NCBI GenBank assembly: GCA_030737875.1
Contig: CM060912.1
Span: 331,440,731-331,504,730, forward strand
DNA length: 64,000 bases
Direction: 5' to 3'
From: Allium sativum
Lineage: Eukaryota; Streptophyta; Magnoliopsida; Asparagales; Amaryllidaceae
Part shown: in pieces, positions 24,666-37,406 of the stretch
How the letters are laid out: each line of letters starts with the position of its first letter
Position numbering within the stretch: the first letter of the stretch is position 1
The notes under the pieces: generated by a model
Databases searched by the model: none
What the model was told of the DNA's origin: nothing
What the model saw: only the letters and a program-made list of their open reading frames with translations
Translations under genes and position numbers: made by a program

Positions 24666-26197
24666 GGGTTAAAAATCGTTTTGAAAAGAAAATCGACGAA
24701 GTATATATTATATATATTATATATATAATATAATGGCCTGAATAGAACGCGCCGCGCTGCGGCAGTTCGCGAATTTCGACCATTGACTTCGAACGGATAT
24801 TATGGGAGATCCGACCGTCGGATTCTCCTAAAACCTGAACCGTTGGGTTCGTATCGAAAAGAGCTTTCTAACGAATATTAGAAATTTGAAATCTAACGGT
24901 TGGATTTGGAATTATGTCCAAATCAAATTTGAAAAAGGTCGTTGTAAGTGCAGTTCGATGGCCAATGATGGAAATCGACTGTACGGGCCTTGATAAAATT
25001 ATTAAAAATAGTAATAATTTGTGTAAAATCATAAGAAATGATATAGAAAGAATCGGAATGAAAAACTCCATATTTGAAAAGATAAAAATAGATTTTTATC
25101 GAAATAAACTAGTTTTGAACTAGAATTATAATTCTATTTATTTTTAAATAAATAAATTGAATTAGAAATGGTTTTGAATATAACCATAATTTCCAATGAT
25201 GGCATTGGAATGGATTTGAATCGAAATTGTCTTCGGAATATTTCGGTGTTGGATTTCGTGCTTATACAAATGTTGTTATGGAAATTTGAAAGATATAGAT
25301 ATATATATCGTTATTTCCCATACGATCTTTGTTGGTCGCAGAATTTGATATCGAATATAAGCCAGAATATTTTCTATTCAGAGCCTTGTATTTAATATCA
25401 AATGTGATTTGGGTTTGTCGTGGATGGTGTCTTCATTAACACTGTTCTTAAACCCAGTTGAGGAAAGATTAAATCTTTTTATTTAGATTTAATGAAGTGT
25501 ACCAATTAAATAATATTTAATTGGAATTGAATTGATATTGATTTTTGGGTTTATCGTGGACAGTGTTTTTAAATAACACTCGTTCTTTAACCCGATAATT
25601 AATGGAATGTGATTTTGGGTTTATCGTGAACCATGTTTTAAATGACACTGAATCTTTAACCCAGTTAGCGATTAAAACTAAGTGGAGTTTTAATGAATCT
25701 TTAATTAGATTGAAAAGATTGAGAATGGAGTATCACCAGTTTTACTCCAAGCGATAGTTAAATCTTTAATTAGATTTGAACGTGAAGTGGTAATTGAATT
25801 TACCGATAACACTGTGGTGTTAGATATGAAGTATTTCCAGTTTTACTTCATGGGATGAATAGGGTGGGATTGGGAAATAAAATAAATAATTACTTCGGTA
25901 TGGTTCGCTAATCCCAACTAGTTGAATTGATATTCAAAAAGTGGATTAAAGAATAAATTTTAATGATTTATCTTGGATAAAATTAATGGGAACCTTTCCA
26001 TATGAATGTGAAATTTAGAAACTAACTGTCGGTTAGCTAAGTAGAATGGTTTCCTGTATATTGATCTGATGTTGGTTTCGGCCTTCGGGGGTAAATATTT
26101 GGGGAATTATTCTCTTGATTAATTTACGGTTAGTGACTGATGAATTGGAATGAGGCGTATGTTGTGTTTATGTAACACTTATTTAAAAAATACGCGA

Positions 26198-26236
26198 GTT
26201 ATTCGGAAAGACCGGGTTTATCCCATTTTGAATAAC
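26198..26236 (+). other. Conserved hairpin candidate in A 5' LTR
   Basis: GTTATTCGG and TTGAATAAC form the outer stem, and GGGTTTATCCC the inner one. The A 3' LTR copy at 33448-33486 is identical. Confidence 0.5.
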
Positions 26237-26633
26237 TGATACGACGATAAGTCGAAGATGAAGACGATGGTCGAAGACCGGAGGTCTTCATTTCGTTTGG
26301 ATAATTACTGATGATCTTGATTGGGCTGTACACCCAAGAAGATGGAAACAGTTGGTGATCGTCCAGAAGTACTTGGAGATCGATGGATATGCGGGGTACT
26401 AGGTGCCTCCGGTTTCGTTCAGACCCAGAGCGAACTTGTAAATGGACTGTGTGTCTGACATTGGAGTTTAGTCCGTGTGATTGATCTCTATTAAATATAT
26501 ATCTGTTTGGCGGCGGAGAATTTATTCTCTTGCTTAACGCCCTTCTCTGAGACGTACGAGCTCAGGGGTTATATATTGATGGATATCAAACGCATGGAGT
26601 GAATTGCCTGTGTGGCATGCCTAAGTGGCAAAT

Positions 26634-26678
26634 GATCAAGGCTTCTGTTGAAAAGCAAAGTCTTGTGGTTGATGATCA
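26634..26678 (+). other. Conserved GATCAAGG stem-loop block
   Basis: GATCAAGGCTTCTGTTG followed by AAAAGC can form a short hairpin, and GATC recurs at the block's end. The same block is at 718, 17867 and 33884 on the plus strand and near 19143 and 40413 on the minus strand. In copies 718 and 17867 the stem GCTTTT/AAAAGC is perfect. Confidence 0.4.
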
Positions 26679-27846
26679 AAGCACGACCTTTGTGGCGTAG
26701 CTTTGTGTAACGTTTACTTCGTAAGCCTCACACCCGGTATGAACCAGAAACGGGAGAGGACATCAGGGAGGGCATGCGTTTCTTTCTAGTTAGAAGTGGC
26801 GTCAGTGGTTTTACACGCCCTGACGAGTTTGACTTATGTGGTTGTTGCTGTTGCGAGGCGCCTCGGTTTGATCGGATGATCCGGGTCCGATGGAGTCATT
26901 TAGTTGGCTCACCTACACCCCAAAGGGCGGGGAAACGCATGTTCAGGCATTTTAATCCACATCGGTGGACCGGCCCTGACGATCCAAGGGTCACTCGAGC
27001 TCTGATCCTGAGGGGCGGGCTAGAGCGTCTTGAATCGGTTGAGGACTATCTTTTGCCTCGGTTCATAGACGGAAATCCAATTTCCAAATACGTGACATTT
27101 GCGGTTTTAATTGTAGAACTAGTACGGCGACATGATATATGGTACCCATGCCGCCTATGATTGATACTTATGATTTGAAGTGGTTTTATACACTATGCAC
27201 TTATTATAGTATCAAATGATTTGTTTTAAACGTATCAAGCATTCTTTGGCTGTTATAAGGGAAAACCCTATCCCCCGGCTTGCGTTTCATTGTGTGATAG
27301 GACCTGGGTCTTATAACAGCTTCATTTTTCTTTATTTAGCATTGCGCTGTTTGTTTTATGCACTGGTATTCTTGGGAGGAAACCCGTTCCGTGTTATACG
27401 GCGTGGTCCCTTGATTTACCCAATTTTAAAAATAAAGATTAATAACTATTTTAGTTCTCACACCAGTCCCATGACTGACCTGGAGTTTATTGTTTTAACC
27501 TAAACTCTGGGTGCCCCTATTTTGACATGGGCAGCTAGTAGTTTTGGTTTTGCAGATTTATATTCACAGGATCCTGGTTTACAGTTGGAACGATATCCGG
27601 AAAGCTTTGTATCCGTATATCTCTTCTAGTTGTGTATTGTATTATTTCCGCTGCTATGTATTTAAATGTAATTTAAATCTCTGATATTTCTGTGTAATAT
27701 TTATTCAGTTATACTCTGTATATTCTTGTAATCTGATGCATTGTGGTAATATACAATGAAATGTTCTTCCGTCTACGTTCTATTATGTGGCTTGTTCTCG
27801 AACTATTCGCGCTTTCCTTTACGGGGAAGTTACGGGTTTTTACAGT

Positions 27847-27858
27847 TGGTATCAGAGC
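27847..27858 (+). other. Primer binding site of element A
   Basis: An exact TGGTATCAGAGC, two bases after the 5' LTR end, for an initiator-Met tRNA primer. Confidence 0.9.
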
Positions 27859-28616
27859 TTTGGTTTACAAAGCTCAGAGAACACGGGATTAGTAATATCC
27901 AATGGGAATGACTCGTTAGAAATGGGATCAGTAGTATCCTAGAACGAGTGTGAAGAGTAAAATTTTAAAGTGAAAACAAATTTTGTTTTGAAATTTAAAT
28001 CAATTATACGTATTTAATTATCTATCTATATTGATTTGGACAATCTGATATATGGAGATTTTGCATATATGTCTTGCAAACGTGTATTCGAAGTTTTAAT
28101 ATACTGGATAGTTATAGAATCATACTCTAGTGCCCGGGGATAATTCTGGTGATGGGGCACCGTCGCCAGTATTTATCTTCGAGTTTCGAAAGTGAGATTT
28201 CTATAAGTTTCCAATAGACTGGTGTGAGAACCGAAACTAGATAGGGCTTATTGTTGTGATTTGGCATCAAAACATGATTTTTGTATATGTATCAAAATTA
28301 TGAGTTTGAAACTCTAATTCACTAATTGATTGATGTTTGTGTTGCTTGTTTATTTGTTTGCTAATTTTTTTAGCCATTTAGCCCAATTGAATCAAATATT
28401 GAATTGTATTGAAAATTGGTCGCATTTGCTTGCATATACATATACTTACATTGAACAGGTCATAGCAAGGAGGCTAGAGCAGAGAATAAAATTTGTTTGC
28501 CCGACAAATAGGTACATGTTTACTACATAATTTACTGTTTTGTTTGGGTGATGATGATTTTATGAGCCTATTGGCTAGCCGCTTGGCTTTTTCTTTTTCT
28601 TTTTGAGATCAGAAGG

Positions 28617-28725
28617 CCTGTATGGCAATTTCGGGATTTTCCCGTGGCTCCCGGTGCAGGGGAGGTTATGGTGAAATTTTTCGAAAATTTAGGGTGTTAG
28701 CCAAATTTTTGAAGAATTTGGAAAT
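28617..28725 (+). other. Conserved internal module of giant-LTR elements
   Basis: It contains GGCCTGTATGGC, GGGATTTTCCCG, GGAGGTTATGG and AAATTTAGGGTGT in that order. Matching blocks are on the minus strand of E at about 38285-38390 and on the plus strand of LTR C at about 52765-52855. No frame is shared between copies. Confidence 0.5.
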
Positions 28726-28826
28726 TCTCAGAAACTGAAAAGTTGGAGAATGAAAGCCAGATCGAGCGTAGAATTGATTACTCAAACCACTTTCGACTTT
28801 GTTCCTTTTCAGGGACGAAAAATTTT

Positions 28827-28839
28827 AAGTGGGGGAGAT
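28827..28839 (+). other. Polypurine tract of element A
   Basis: AAGTGGGGGAGAT lies directly before the 3' LTR and would prime plus-strand DNA synthesis. Confidence 0.85.
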
Positions 28840-31800
28840 TGTAACAACCCGAAATTCTGGGCCAGTTTAAAATTTTTATTTTGGCAATTTTAGCGAATTT
28901 TGATTATTTAAAATGAATTATTTTAAATAATACCGACGAGAAATTTATTTTGAATGGAATTCGAACGTATATATTATATACGTCGTCGTTAGAATATAAA
29001 TAATTATTTATAATTATAAAAGGAATTGAAAATGGCGCGGTAGTTCGATAATTTGATTTCAAACTTCAAATGAATGTACCGGGTGCAAAATAATCTGGAT
29101 TTTCGTGAAACCAAAAATAATAGGATCTATTTGATAATATCTTTCCAACGAATCCGAAAAATCAAAATTTCATAGCGGGGATCAAAAGATATGTCCAGTT
29201 GAAAATTCTGAATAGTCGCTATGGAATTCAGGCCCTTAAAAATAGCCATTTTGCAAACGACCTCGGATTTCGATGAAACCACTTTTGTTGGGTCTGTGGT
29301 GTAAAGTTATTGCTAGATTCCAAATTTCATAATTTTTCGAATCAATATGTGAGTGTGGCAAAGGAAAACGCGTTTGACCAGTTTTAGTTAATTTTAATCG
29401 ACTGGAAAATGGCCATTTTTCAAACGGTCTCAGAATTCGATGAAGCTAGTTTTGTTAGGACCGTATCGTTAATACGAAGCTAGAAAATATTTTTTTGGAA
29501 TTTTTCGAGTTAGTATGTGACCCCAGTAAATTGAAATGCGCGTTCAAATTCAATATATAGAGTTATATGTTGATTTTGACGAAAACTGATCGAAATAGTC
29601 GATTCAGCTTACGATACATATCCTATTGTGTTCGGAATGGGGGTAATTAGCTATGGACGATAGGCGATGGGCCTTGTTTCGAGGTCGAATGGAAAAGTTA
29701 CTTTTTGAAATTAAATTAATTAATTAAATTAAAAATAAAATATCTCTCTCCTCTCCTTACTCCCTCTCAGGCCCCCCCGATTTCGAAATCAAATCATTTC
29801 AGAAGAAGAAAAAAAACACGACGAACCAGAAATTGATTCCCCCCTCGCGAGCGCCGCCTGGCCCCACCCTCCGCCGTCGTTTGGCCCACCGCACCCCCTC
29901 CTCTCGGCCGACGTCCTCCCTCCATCGCGCAAGCCTCAAGCGCGAAACCCTAGGACACTCCACCCCAAAACCGCAACCCTAGCCACTGCCACCCACTGCT
30001 CCGGCCATCCCCTGACCCACCACCGCGCGTGCGACACCCCCTTCCACCCCCTGACCCCAGCGCCTCTTCTCAAGCCCCCTCCGACCAGTGAACCCCCACC
30101 CCCTCTCCAACGAACGAAATTTTGTAAGCCGTCCTATTTTTGTTTATTTATTTTATTTTATTCTATTTATTCAATGTAACTAGCATTATAAAAAAAATCA
30201 GTTTTCATTATGTACATTTTTATCAATGTAAAGATTTCATTTTTATCAATGTAAAGATTTCATTTTTATCGATGTAAAGATTTCATTTTTATCGATGTAA
30301 AGATTTCATTTTTATCAATGTAAAGACTTCATTTTTTTCAATGTAAAGATTTCATTTTTATCAAAGTAAAAATCCGATTTTTATATATTGTAGAGCGAAG
30401 TAAAAATTCGATTTTTATATATTAAATAGCGAAGTAAAAATTCGATTTTTATATATTGAATAGCAAAGTAAAAATTCGATTTTTTTTATATATCGAGTAG
30501 CGAAGTAAAAATGTGATTTTTACATATGTAGAGAATACGGGCAAAGAAATTGACAAGAGGCAAGAACGACAAAGATTTCTACATTTGACGAATCGTGGCG
30601 TTGGATTAGCAATTCTGTGAGAATCTCCCACTCTTTAATTTAATTTTCTAGTTATATATATATATACTAGGATGCAGACGGTGTTTAGTAGCACCCGACA
30701 CCCGTCGTCCACAGACCATGGACGGTTTGTATGCTTGTTTGTTTGATTTTGATGTGTAGTTGATTGTGTGATGTGACGTGAAATGAAATGAAATATTTTA
30801 TTGTGGGAAATATTTTATAGTTAAAAATATAATTTTTAACGTGTATATAAAATAAATATTTATAAACAAATCGGACGATTTGTTTATATACACACATTTG
30901 ACTGATATTGATTGGGACGATAAATTTTACACATCGCCCAACTGCACAAATAAAATCTGTGTTTGATTGTTTGAAACCCCACACGGGTATTGGGATGATA
31001 TTTGACGTACACTAATCCCGATTGTTTAGTTGTATGTCGATCGATTGATTGACATGCTGCTATAAGCGTTGAATATTTATATTTGATGCTTATACAGTGT
31101 AGAATGCACTTTGGATGATGGTTGATTATTCATCATTGTGGATATTTACATGTGTTGTAGAAAATCCATATAATTAACATTATATGGTAATTGATTGGGC
31201 CTCATTCCAGTTTTGAAAAAGAAATATTTGAAAAAGAAATATTTGAAAATAGAAACATATGAAGCCGCGTTGATAGATTGACGCCATTTTGACGTGAACG
31301 ATATTTATATCGATTTTATTCAAATTGAAGTGAATATTAAAGTGAATTGAAATTCGAATTTAATTGAATTGATTTGAAATTCGAAATAAACTGAAATGTT
31401 TTGAAATTGAAATTGAATTGAAATTGAATTGAAATCGTTTTAAAATGAATTCGAATAGAATTGAAATAGAATTGAAATCATTTTAAAATGAATTCGAATA
31501 GAATTGAAATCATTTTAAAAGGAATTGAAATAGAATTGAAATCGTTTTAAAATGAATTCGAATAGAATTGAAATCGTTTTAAAATGAATTCGAATAGAAT
31601 TGAAATAGAATTGAAATCGTTTTAAAATGAATTCGAATAGAATTGAAATAGAATTGAAATCGTTTTAAAATGAATTCGAATAGAATTGAAATAGAATTGA
31701 AATCGTTTTAAAATGAATTCGAATAGAATTGAAATAGAATTGAAATCGTTTTAAAATGAATTCGAATAGAATTGAAATAGAATTGAAATCGTTTTAAAAT

Positions 31801-34800
31801 GAATTCGAATAGAAATTGAGTAGAAATGAATTCGAATTGAATTTGAATAGAAATGAATTCGAATTGAAATTTAATAGAATTGAATATGAATCGAAATTTA
31901 ATTGAAAACTAATGGAAATTGGGTTAAAAATCGTTTTGAAAAGAAAATCGACGAAGTATATATTATATATATTATATATATAATATAATGGCCTGAATAG
32001 AACGCGCCGCGCTGCGGTAGTTCGCGAATTTCGACCATTGACTTCGAACGGATATTACGGGAGATCCGACCGTCGGATTCTCCTAAAATTGGAACCGTTG
32101 GGTTCGTATCGAAAAGAGCTTTCTAACGAATATTAGAAATTTGAAATCTAATGGTTGGATTTGGAATTATGTCCAAATCAAATTTGAAAAAGGTCGCTGT
32201 AAGTGCAGTTCGATGGCCGTTAATGGAAATCGAATGTACGGGCCTTGATAAAATTATTAAAAATAGTAATAATTTGTGTAAAATCATAAGAAATGATTTA
32301 GAAAGAATCGGGATGAAAAACTCCATATTTGAAAAGATAAAAATAGATTTTTATCGAAATAAACTAGTTTTGAACTAGAATTATAATTCTATTTATTTTT
32401 AAATAAATAAATTGAATTAGAAATGGTTTTGAATATAACCATAATTTCCAATGATTGCATTGGAATGGATTTGAATCGAAATTGTCTTCGGAATATTTCG
32501 GTGTTGGATTTCGTGCTTATACAAATGTTGTTATGGAAATTTGAAAGATATAGATATATGTATCGTTATTTCCCATACGATCTTTGTTGGTCGCAGAATT
32601 TGATATCGAATATAAGCCGGAATATTTTCTATTCAGAGCCTTGTATTTAATATCAAATGTGATTTGGGTTTGTCGTGAATGGTGTCTTCATTAACACTGT
32701 TCTTGAACCCAGTTGAGAAAAGATTAAATCTTTTTATTTAGATTTAATGAAGTGTACCAATTAAATAATATTTAATTGGAATTGAATTGATATTGATTTT
32801 TGGGTTTATCGTGGACAGTATTTTTAAATAACACTCGTTCTTTAACCCGATAATTAATGGAATGTGATTTTGGGTTTATCGTGAACCATGTTTTAAATGA
32901 CACTGATTCTTTAACACAGTTAGCGATTAAAACTAAGTGGAGTTTTAATGAATCTTTAATTAGATTGAAAAGATCGAGAATGGAGTATCACCAGTTTTAC
33001 TCCAAGCGATAGTTAAATCTTTAATTAGATTTGAACGTGAAGTGGTAATTGAATTTACCGATAACACTGTGGTGTTAGATATGAAGTATTTCCTACTTCA
33101 TGGGATGAATAGGGTGGGATTGGGAAATAAAATAAATAATTACTTCGGTATGGTTCGCTAATCCCGACTAGTTGAATTGATATTCAAAAAGCGGATTAAA
33201 GAATAAATTTTAATTATTTATCTTGGATAAAATTAATGGGAACCTTTCCATATGAATGTGAAATTTAGAAACTAACTGTCGGTTAGCTAAGTAGAATGGT
33301 TTCCTGTATATTGATCTGATGTTGGTTTCGGCCTTCGGGGGTTAATATTTGGGGAATTATTCTCTTGATTAATTTACGGTTAGTGACCGATGAATTGGAA
33401 TGAGGCGTATGTTGTGTTTGTGTAACACTTATTTAAAAAATACGCGAGTTATTCGGAAAGACCGGGTTTATCCCATTTTGAATAACTGATACGACGATAA
33501 GTCGAAGATGAAGACGATGGTCGAAGACCGGAGGTCTTCACGTCGTTTGGATAATTACTGATGATCATGATTGGGTTGTACACCCAAGAAGATGGAAACA
33601 GTTGGTGATCGTCCAGACGTACTTGGAGATCGATGGATATGCGGGGTACTAGGTGCCTCCGGTTTCGTTCAGACCCAGAGCGAACTTTTAAATGGACTGT
33701 GTGTCTGACATTGGATTTTAGTCCGTGTGATTGATCTCTATTAAATATATATCTGTTTGGCGGTGGAGAATTTATTCTCTTGCTTAACGCCCTTCTCTGA
33801 GACGTACGAGCTCAGGGGTTATATATTGATGGATATCAAACGCATGGAGTGAATTGCCTGTGTGGCATGCCTAAGTGGCAAATGATCAAGGCTTCTGTTG
33901 AAAAGCAAAGTCTTGTGGTTAATGATCAAAGCACGGCCTTTGTGGCGTAGCTTTGTGTAACGTTTACTTCGCGAGTCTCACACCCGGTATGAACCAGAAA
34001 CGGGAGAGGACATCAGGGAGGGCATGCGTTTCTTTCTAGTTAGAAGTGGCGTCAGTGGTTTTACACACCCTGACGAGTTTGACTTATGTGGTTGTTGCTG
34101 TTGCGAGGCGCCTCGGTTTGATCGGACGATCCGGGTCCGATGGAGTCATTTAGTTGGCTCACCTACGCCCCAAAGGGCGGGGAAACGCATGTTCAGGCAT
34201 TTTAATCCACATCGGTGGACCAGCCCTGACGATCCAAGGGTCACTCGAGCTCTGATCCTGAGGGGCGGGCTAGAGCGTCTCGAGTCAGTTAAGGACTATC
34301 TTTTGCCTCGGTTCATAGACGGAAATCCAATTTCCAAATACGTGACATTTGCGGTTTTAATTGTAGAACTAGTACGGCGACATGATATATGGTACCCATG
34401 CCGCCTATGATTGATACTTATGATTTGAAGTTGTTTTATACACTATGCACTTATTATAGTATCAAATGATTTGTTTTAAACGTATCAAGCATTCTTTGGC
34501 TGTTATAAGGGAAAACCCTATCCCCCGGCTTGCGTTGCATTGTGTGATAGGACCTGGGTCTTATAACAGCTTCATTTTTCTTTATTTAGCATTGCGCTGT
34601 TTGTTTTATGCACTGGTATTCTTGGGAGGAAACCCGTTCCGTGTTATACGGCGTGGTCCCTTGATTTACCCAATTTTAAAAATAAAGATTAATAACTGTT
34701 TTAGTTCTCACACCAGTCGCATGACTGACCTGGAGTTTATTGTTTTAAGCTAAACTCTGGATGCCCCTATTTTGACACGGGCAGCTAGTAGTTTTGGTTT

Positions 34801-35094
34801 TGCAGATTTATATTCACAGGATCCTGGTTTACAGCTGGAACGATATCCGGTAAGCTTTGTATCCGTATATCTCTTCTAGTTGTGTATTGTATTATTTCCG
34901 CTGCTATGTATTTAAATGTAATTTAAATGTCTGATATTTCTGTGTAATATTTATTCAGTTATACTCTGTATATTCTTGTAATCTGATGCATTGTGGTAAT
35001 ATACAATGAAATGTTCTTCCGTCTGCGTTCTATTATGTGGCTTGTTCTCGAACTATCCGCGCTTTCCTTTACGGGGAAGTTACGGGTTTTCACA
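28840..35094 (+). repeat. Element A 3' LTR, 6255 bp
   Basis: Colinear with the 5' LTR at high identity. The 89-bp length difference comes mainly from minisatellite copy number and the poly-C run. It ends in CACA at 35094, then the ATTAA target duplication. Confidence 0.93.
31399..31870 (+). repeat. Tandem array in A 3' LTR
   Basis: Counterpart of the array at 24221-24665, with units of about 32 to 44 bases in a different arrangement. Confidence 0.85.
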
Positions 35095-35730
35095 ATTAAC
35101 ATGTTAAAAATAATATTTTTATTTAACAAAATAATAATTCAAGGTATGACTATTTTTATTACTTCATTAACATGTTAAAAATAACAATTTTGACTAACAA
35201 AAATATATTTAAACACATGGTTCTTTTATTCTTTATTAACATGTTAGAAATGACATTTTGACTAACAAAAATATATTTAAACACATGGTTCTTTTATTCT
35301 TCATTAACATGTTAAAAATGACATTTTGACTAACAAAAATATAGTTAAACACATGGTTCTTTTATTCTTCATTAACATGTTAAAAATGACATTTTTGATA
35401 ATATTGACATTTTGACTAACAAAAATATATTTAAACACATGGTTCTTTTATTCTTCATTAACATGTTAATAATGACATTTTGAAAAACAAAAATATATTT
35501 CAACACATGGTTCTTTTATTCTCTATTAACATGTTAAAAATGACATTTTGACTAACAAAAATATATTTGAACATATGGTTCTTTTATTCTTCATTAACAT
35601 GTTAAAAATGACATTTTGACTAACAAAAATATATTTAAACACATGGTTCTTTTATTCTTCATTAACATGTTAAAAATGACATTTTGACTAACAAAAATAT
35701 ATTTAAACACATGGTTCTTTTATTCTAAAA
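35095..35730. repeat. About nine copies of a 68-bp tandem repeat
   Basis: Each unit holds TTAACATGTTAA, a perfect 12-base palindrome, followed by an AAAATATATTTAAACACATGG phrase. One copy has a short insertion near 35395. Element A sits exactly at the first unit, so its ATTAA duplication is part of the repeat. Confidence 0.9.
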
Positions 35731-37230
35731 TATTCTTTATTTCTGAATCGGAATGCGACTCAATCAATTACCATATAATTTCAGTTATATGGTTTTCATA
35801 CATTACAAGTATACAAAAATAATGATAAATAATCAATACACATTCAAACATCATCCAGAGTGCAATTTGAAACTGAATAAGCATTAAATAAATAAATATC
35901 GCTCATCACAGTCTGTTCATCAATTGATCGACATACAACTAAATACTGAGATTAGTGTATGTCAAATATCATCACAATACCCGTGTGGGGTTTTCAAACA
36001 ACAACGATTTGTTTAAATAAATCATTAGTTAATAAATTTAACCAATTCTAATTTGGTTTGAATTATTTTTCTACTTAGCCCATTTTACTGTTTAAATTAT
36101 AAATGGATATTTATAATTTAATTTCAACTACCATATTAATATTAACATTATTTTTAGTATGTTAATCATCACAACATCACAAAAAAACACAATACAATCA
36201 ATTAAATCGACCATGGTCTGTAGATGAGGGAGGTGAGCTAACAGTCACCGTGTACTATGTATAATGATTAAAATTGATAGAAATCTACACTGGTAATTTT
36301 ACATGATTTTTATACATGAATATAATAACATGATAAAATATAATTTTGAGTGAGAAGGAGTTCTCACCCTGATTGGTTTGTTGCTAAATATCGCCAAACG
36401 ATCGATTGATCGAATATGACATTTTCCTCCACCAAAAATTGAGACAAGCTCCAATTCTCTCCAAATCTATTTCATTGTGAAGCTCTCATCGATACGGTTC
36501 CAATGGATCCGGTTTCGCTGAATTTCGAGTTCATATGAAAAAATTATGCTTTTTACAAGATTCATGTACATATATATGTCTTCAACATTAACATAAATTA
36601 ATTAATTACTCTTAGATAACTTGCTAATCACTCCTCTAATCACTTCTTCCTCCTCCAAACTCATGTACACAGCAGCCAATTTCCTCCCATTACTGCAACA
36701 TTCATGCCATCCATCCTCACTCATTTCTCAACGAAAAGTTGAACCGTCTTCACCGTTCTTCTTCTCTTCTCCTCCTCTACACTTCCATACCTTCATTGCA
36801 CTATTTGAACTTGCCCACTGAAACATGTTCTACAGCAGCCCACACATGGCCGCCACCAACTTCCCGACACTTTTTATCACGGAATCCTCTCAAAAATTCA
36901 CACAAGATGTTATTCTACCTCACGAACTCAAATACAACACTCATTTCATGCATTGAAGCTCTTATTCCTCACAAATTCCAACCCTATCCCCAAGAAGACT
37001 CACGTTGTAAAAATTTAGCGCCTCAAAACTTCATCCGAATCCCTCAAAAACCATACCATATTGTAGAGAAACTCTCAAGGATCAGTAATATATATACAAC
37101 ATGATTTATAGCATTTAATTTGATTTCTTTTTTATTTTTAATGCTTGCAATTTGAGTTTGTGGAAGAAAAAGCATGCGACATAAACTTGTGTTGAAGAAA
37201 GAAGTGATTAGGTTAGGGAGGGTTGAGATA

Positions 37231-37240
37231 TTATATAGGA
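37231..37240 (-). promoter_or_regulatory. TATA-like box of element E 3' LTR
   Basis: On the minus strand TCCTATATAATA precedes a CT-containing leader, at the place where other LTRs here have CTATAAATA. Use as a promoter is inferred. Confidence 0.45.
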
Positions 37241-37386
37241 TAGAGGAAATTAATTTTTTTATTCTTTTATATATTTTATTTTGTCCAATTTATGCATGTT
37301 TTCATGGTTTAAAAATCCGTGTAATCACCTAAGGATCCCATTTTCGATGAAAATTGACATGCAGCCTCTCTTCGACATTAGGGACC

Positions 37387-37406
37387 CAACGAAACTGGTT
37401 TCGTTG
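37387..37406. promoter_or_regulatory. Best-preserved CAACGAAAC palindrome
   Basis: CAACGAAAC TG GTTTCGTTG has nine-base arms that pair perfectly. A partial copy (GTTTCGTTGAG) is 165 bp further on, near 37560. Confidence 0.6.

Larger units (their letters stand above)
21679..27844 (+). repeat. Element A 5' LTR, 6166 bp
   Basis: In order: AT-rich start; paired modules about 165 bp apart (palindrome cores 22110 and 22277); a CT-rich then GC-rich leader (about 22600-22985) with a telo-box-like AAACCCTA at 22803; minisatellites; about 3 kb of AT-rich DNA; conserved hairpins at 26198 and 26634; end at TACA. Frames of 94-128 codons (22038, 26774, 27216) differ between the two LTRs by mostly amino-acid-changing substitutions, so they look non-coding. 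Confidence 0.93.
27845..28839 (+). mobile_element. Element A internal region, 995 bp, non-coding
   Basis: It begins with TGGTATCAGAGC (27847-27858) and ends with AAGTGGGGGAGAT (28827-28839). The longest frame, 28330-28530 (66 codons), has no recognisable domain. A block at about 28545-28725 is shared with the internal region of E and partly with LTR C; it is the best-conserved part and may hold packaging or dimerisation signals. Confidence 0.88.
21679..35094 (+). mobile_element. Element A: complete giant-LTR, tiny-internal retrotransposon, 13.4 kb
   Basis: Two nearly identical LTRs (21679-27844, 6166 bp; 28840-35094, 6255 bp) flank 995 bp of internal DNA. The LTRs start TGTAA(T/C)AACCCG and end in TACA (5' LTR) or CACA (3' LTR). 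ATTAA at 21674-21678 is repeated at 35095-35099. The primer site is at 27847-27858 and the polypurine tract at 28827-28839. No gag, pol, integrase or env-like coding exists, so any movement needs proteins supplied in trans. LTRs are about 93 percent of the length, more extreme than the usual description of LARDs (roughly 4.5 kb LTRs and 3.5 kb internal). A inserted into the 3' LTR of E and so is younger than E. Confidence 0.94.

Noticed and set aside
26774..27160. 128-codon open frame present in both A LTRs (also 34024-34410), related to 892-1212
   Set aside because: Differences between the LTR copies change amino acids as often as not, the frame is not kept in B or E, and no domain is recognisable; LTR identity alone explains its presence twice.
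35095..35730. CRISPR-like array
   Set aside because: Units are contiguous near-identical 68-bp repeats with no unique spacers, in a plant LTR.
36739..37104. 121-codon plus-strand frame in element E
   Set aside because: Antisense to the E leader, no domain and no conservation in related LTRs.
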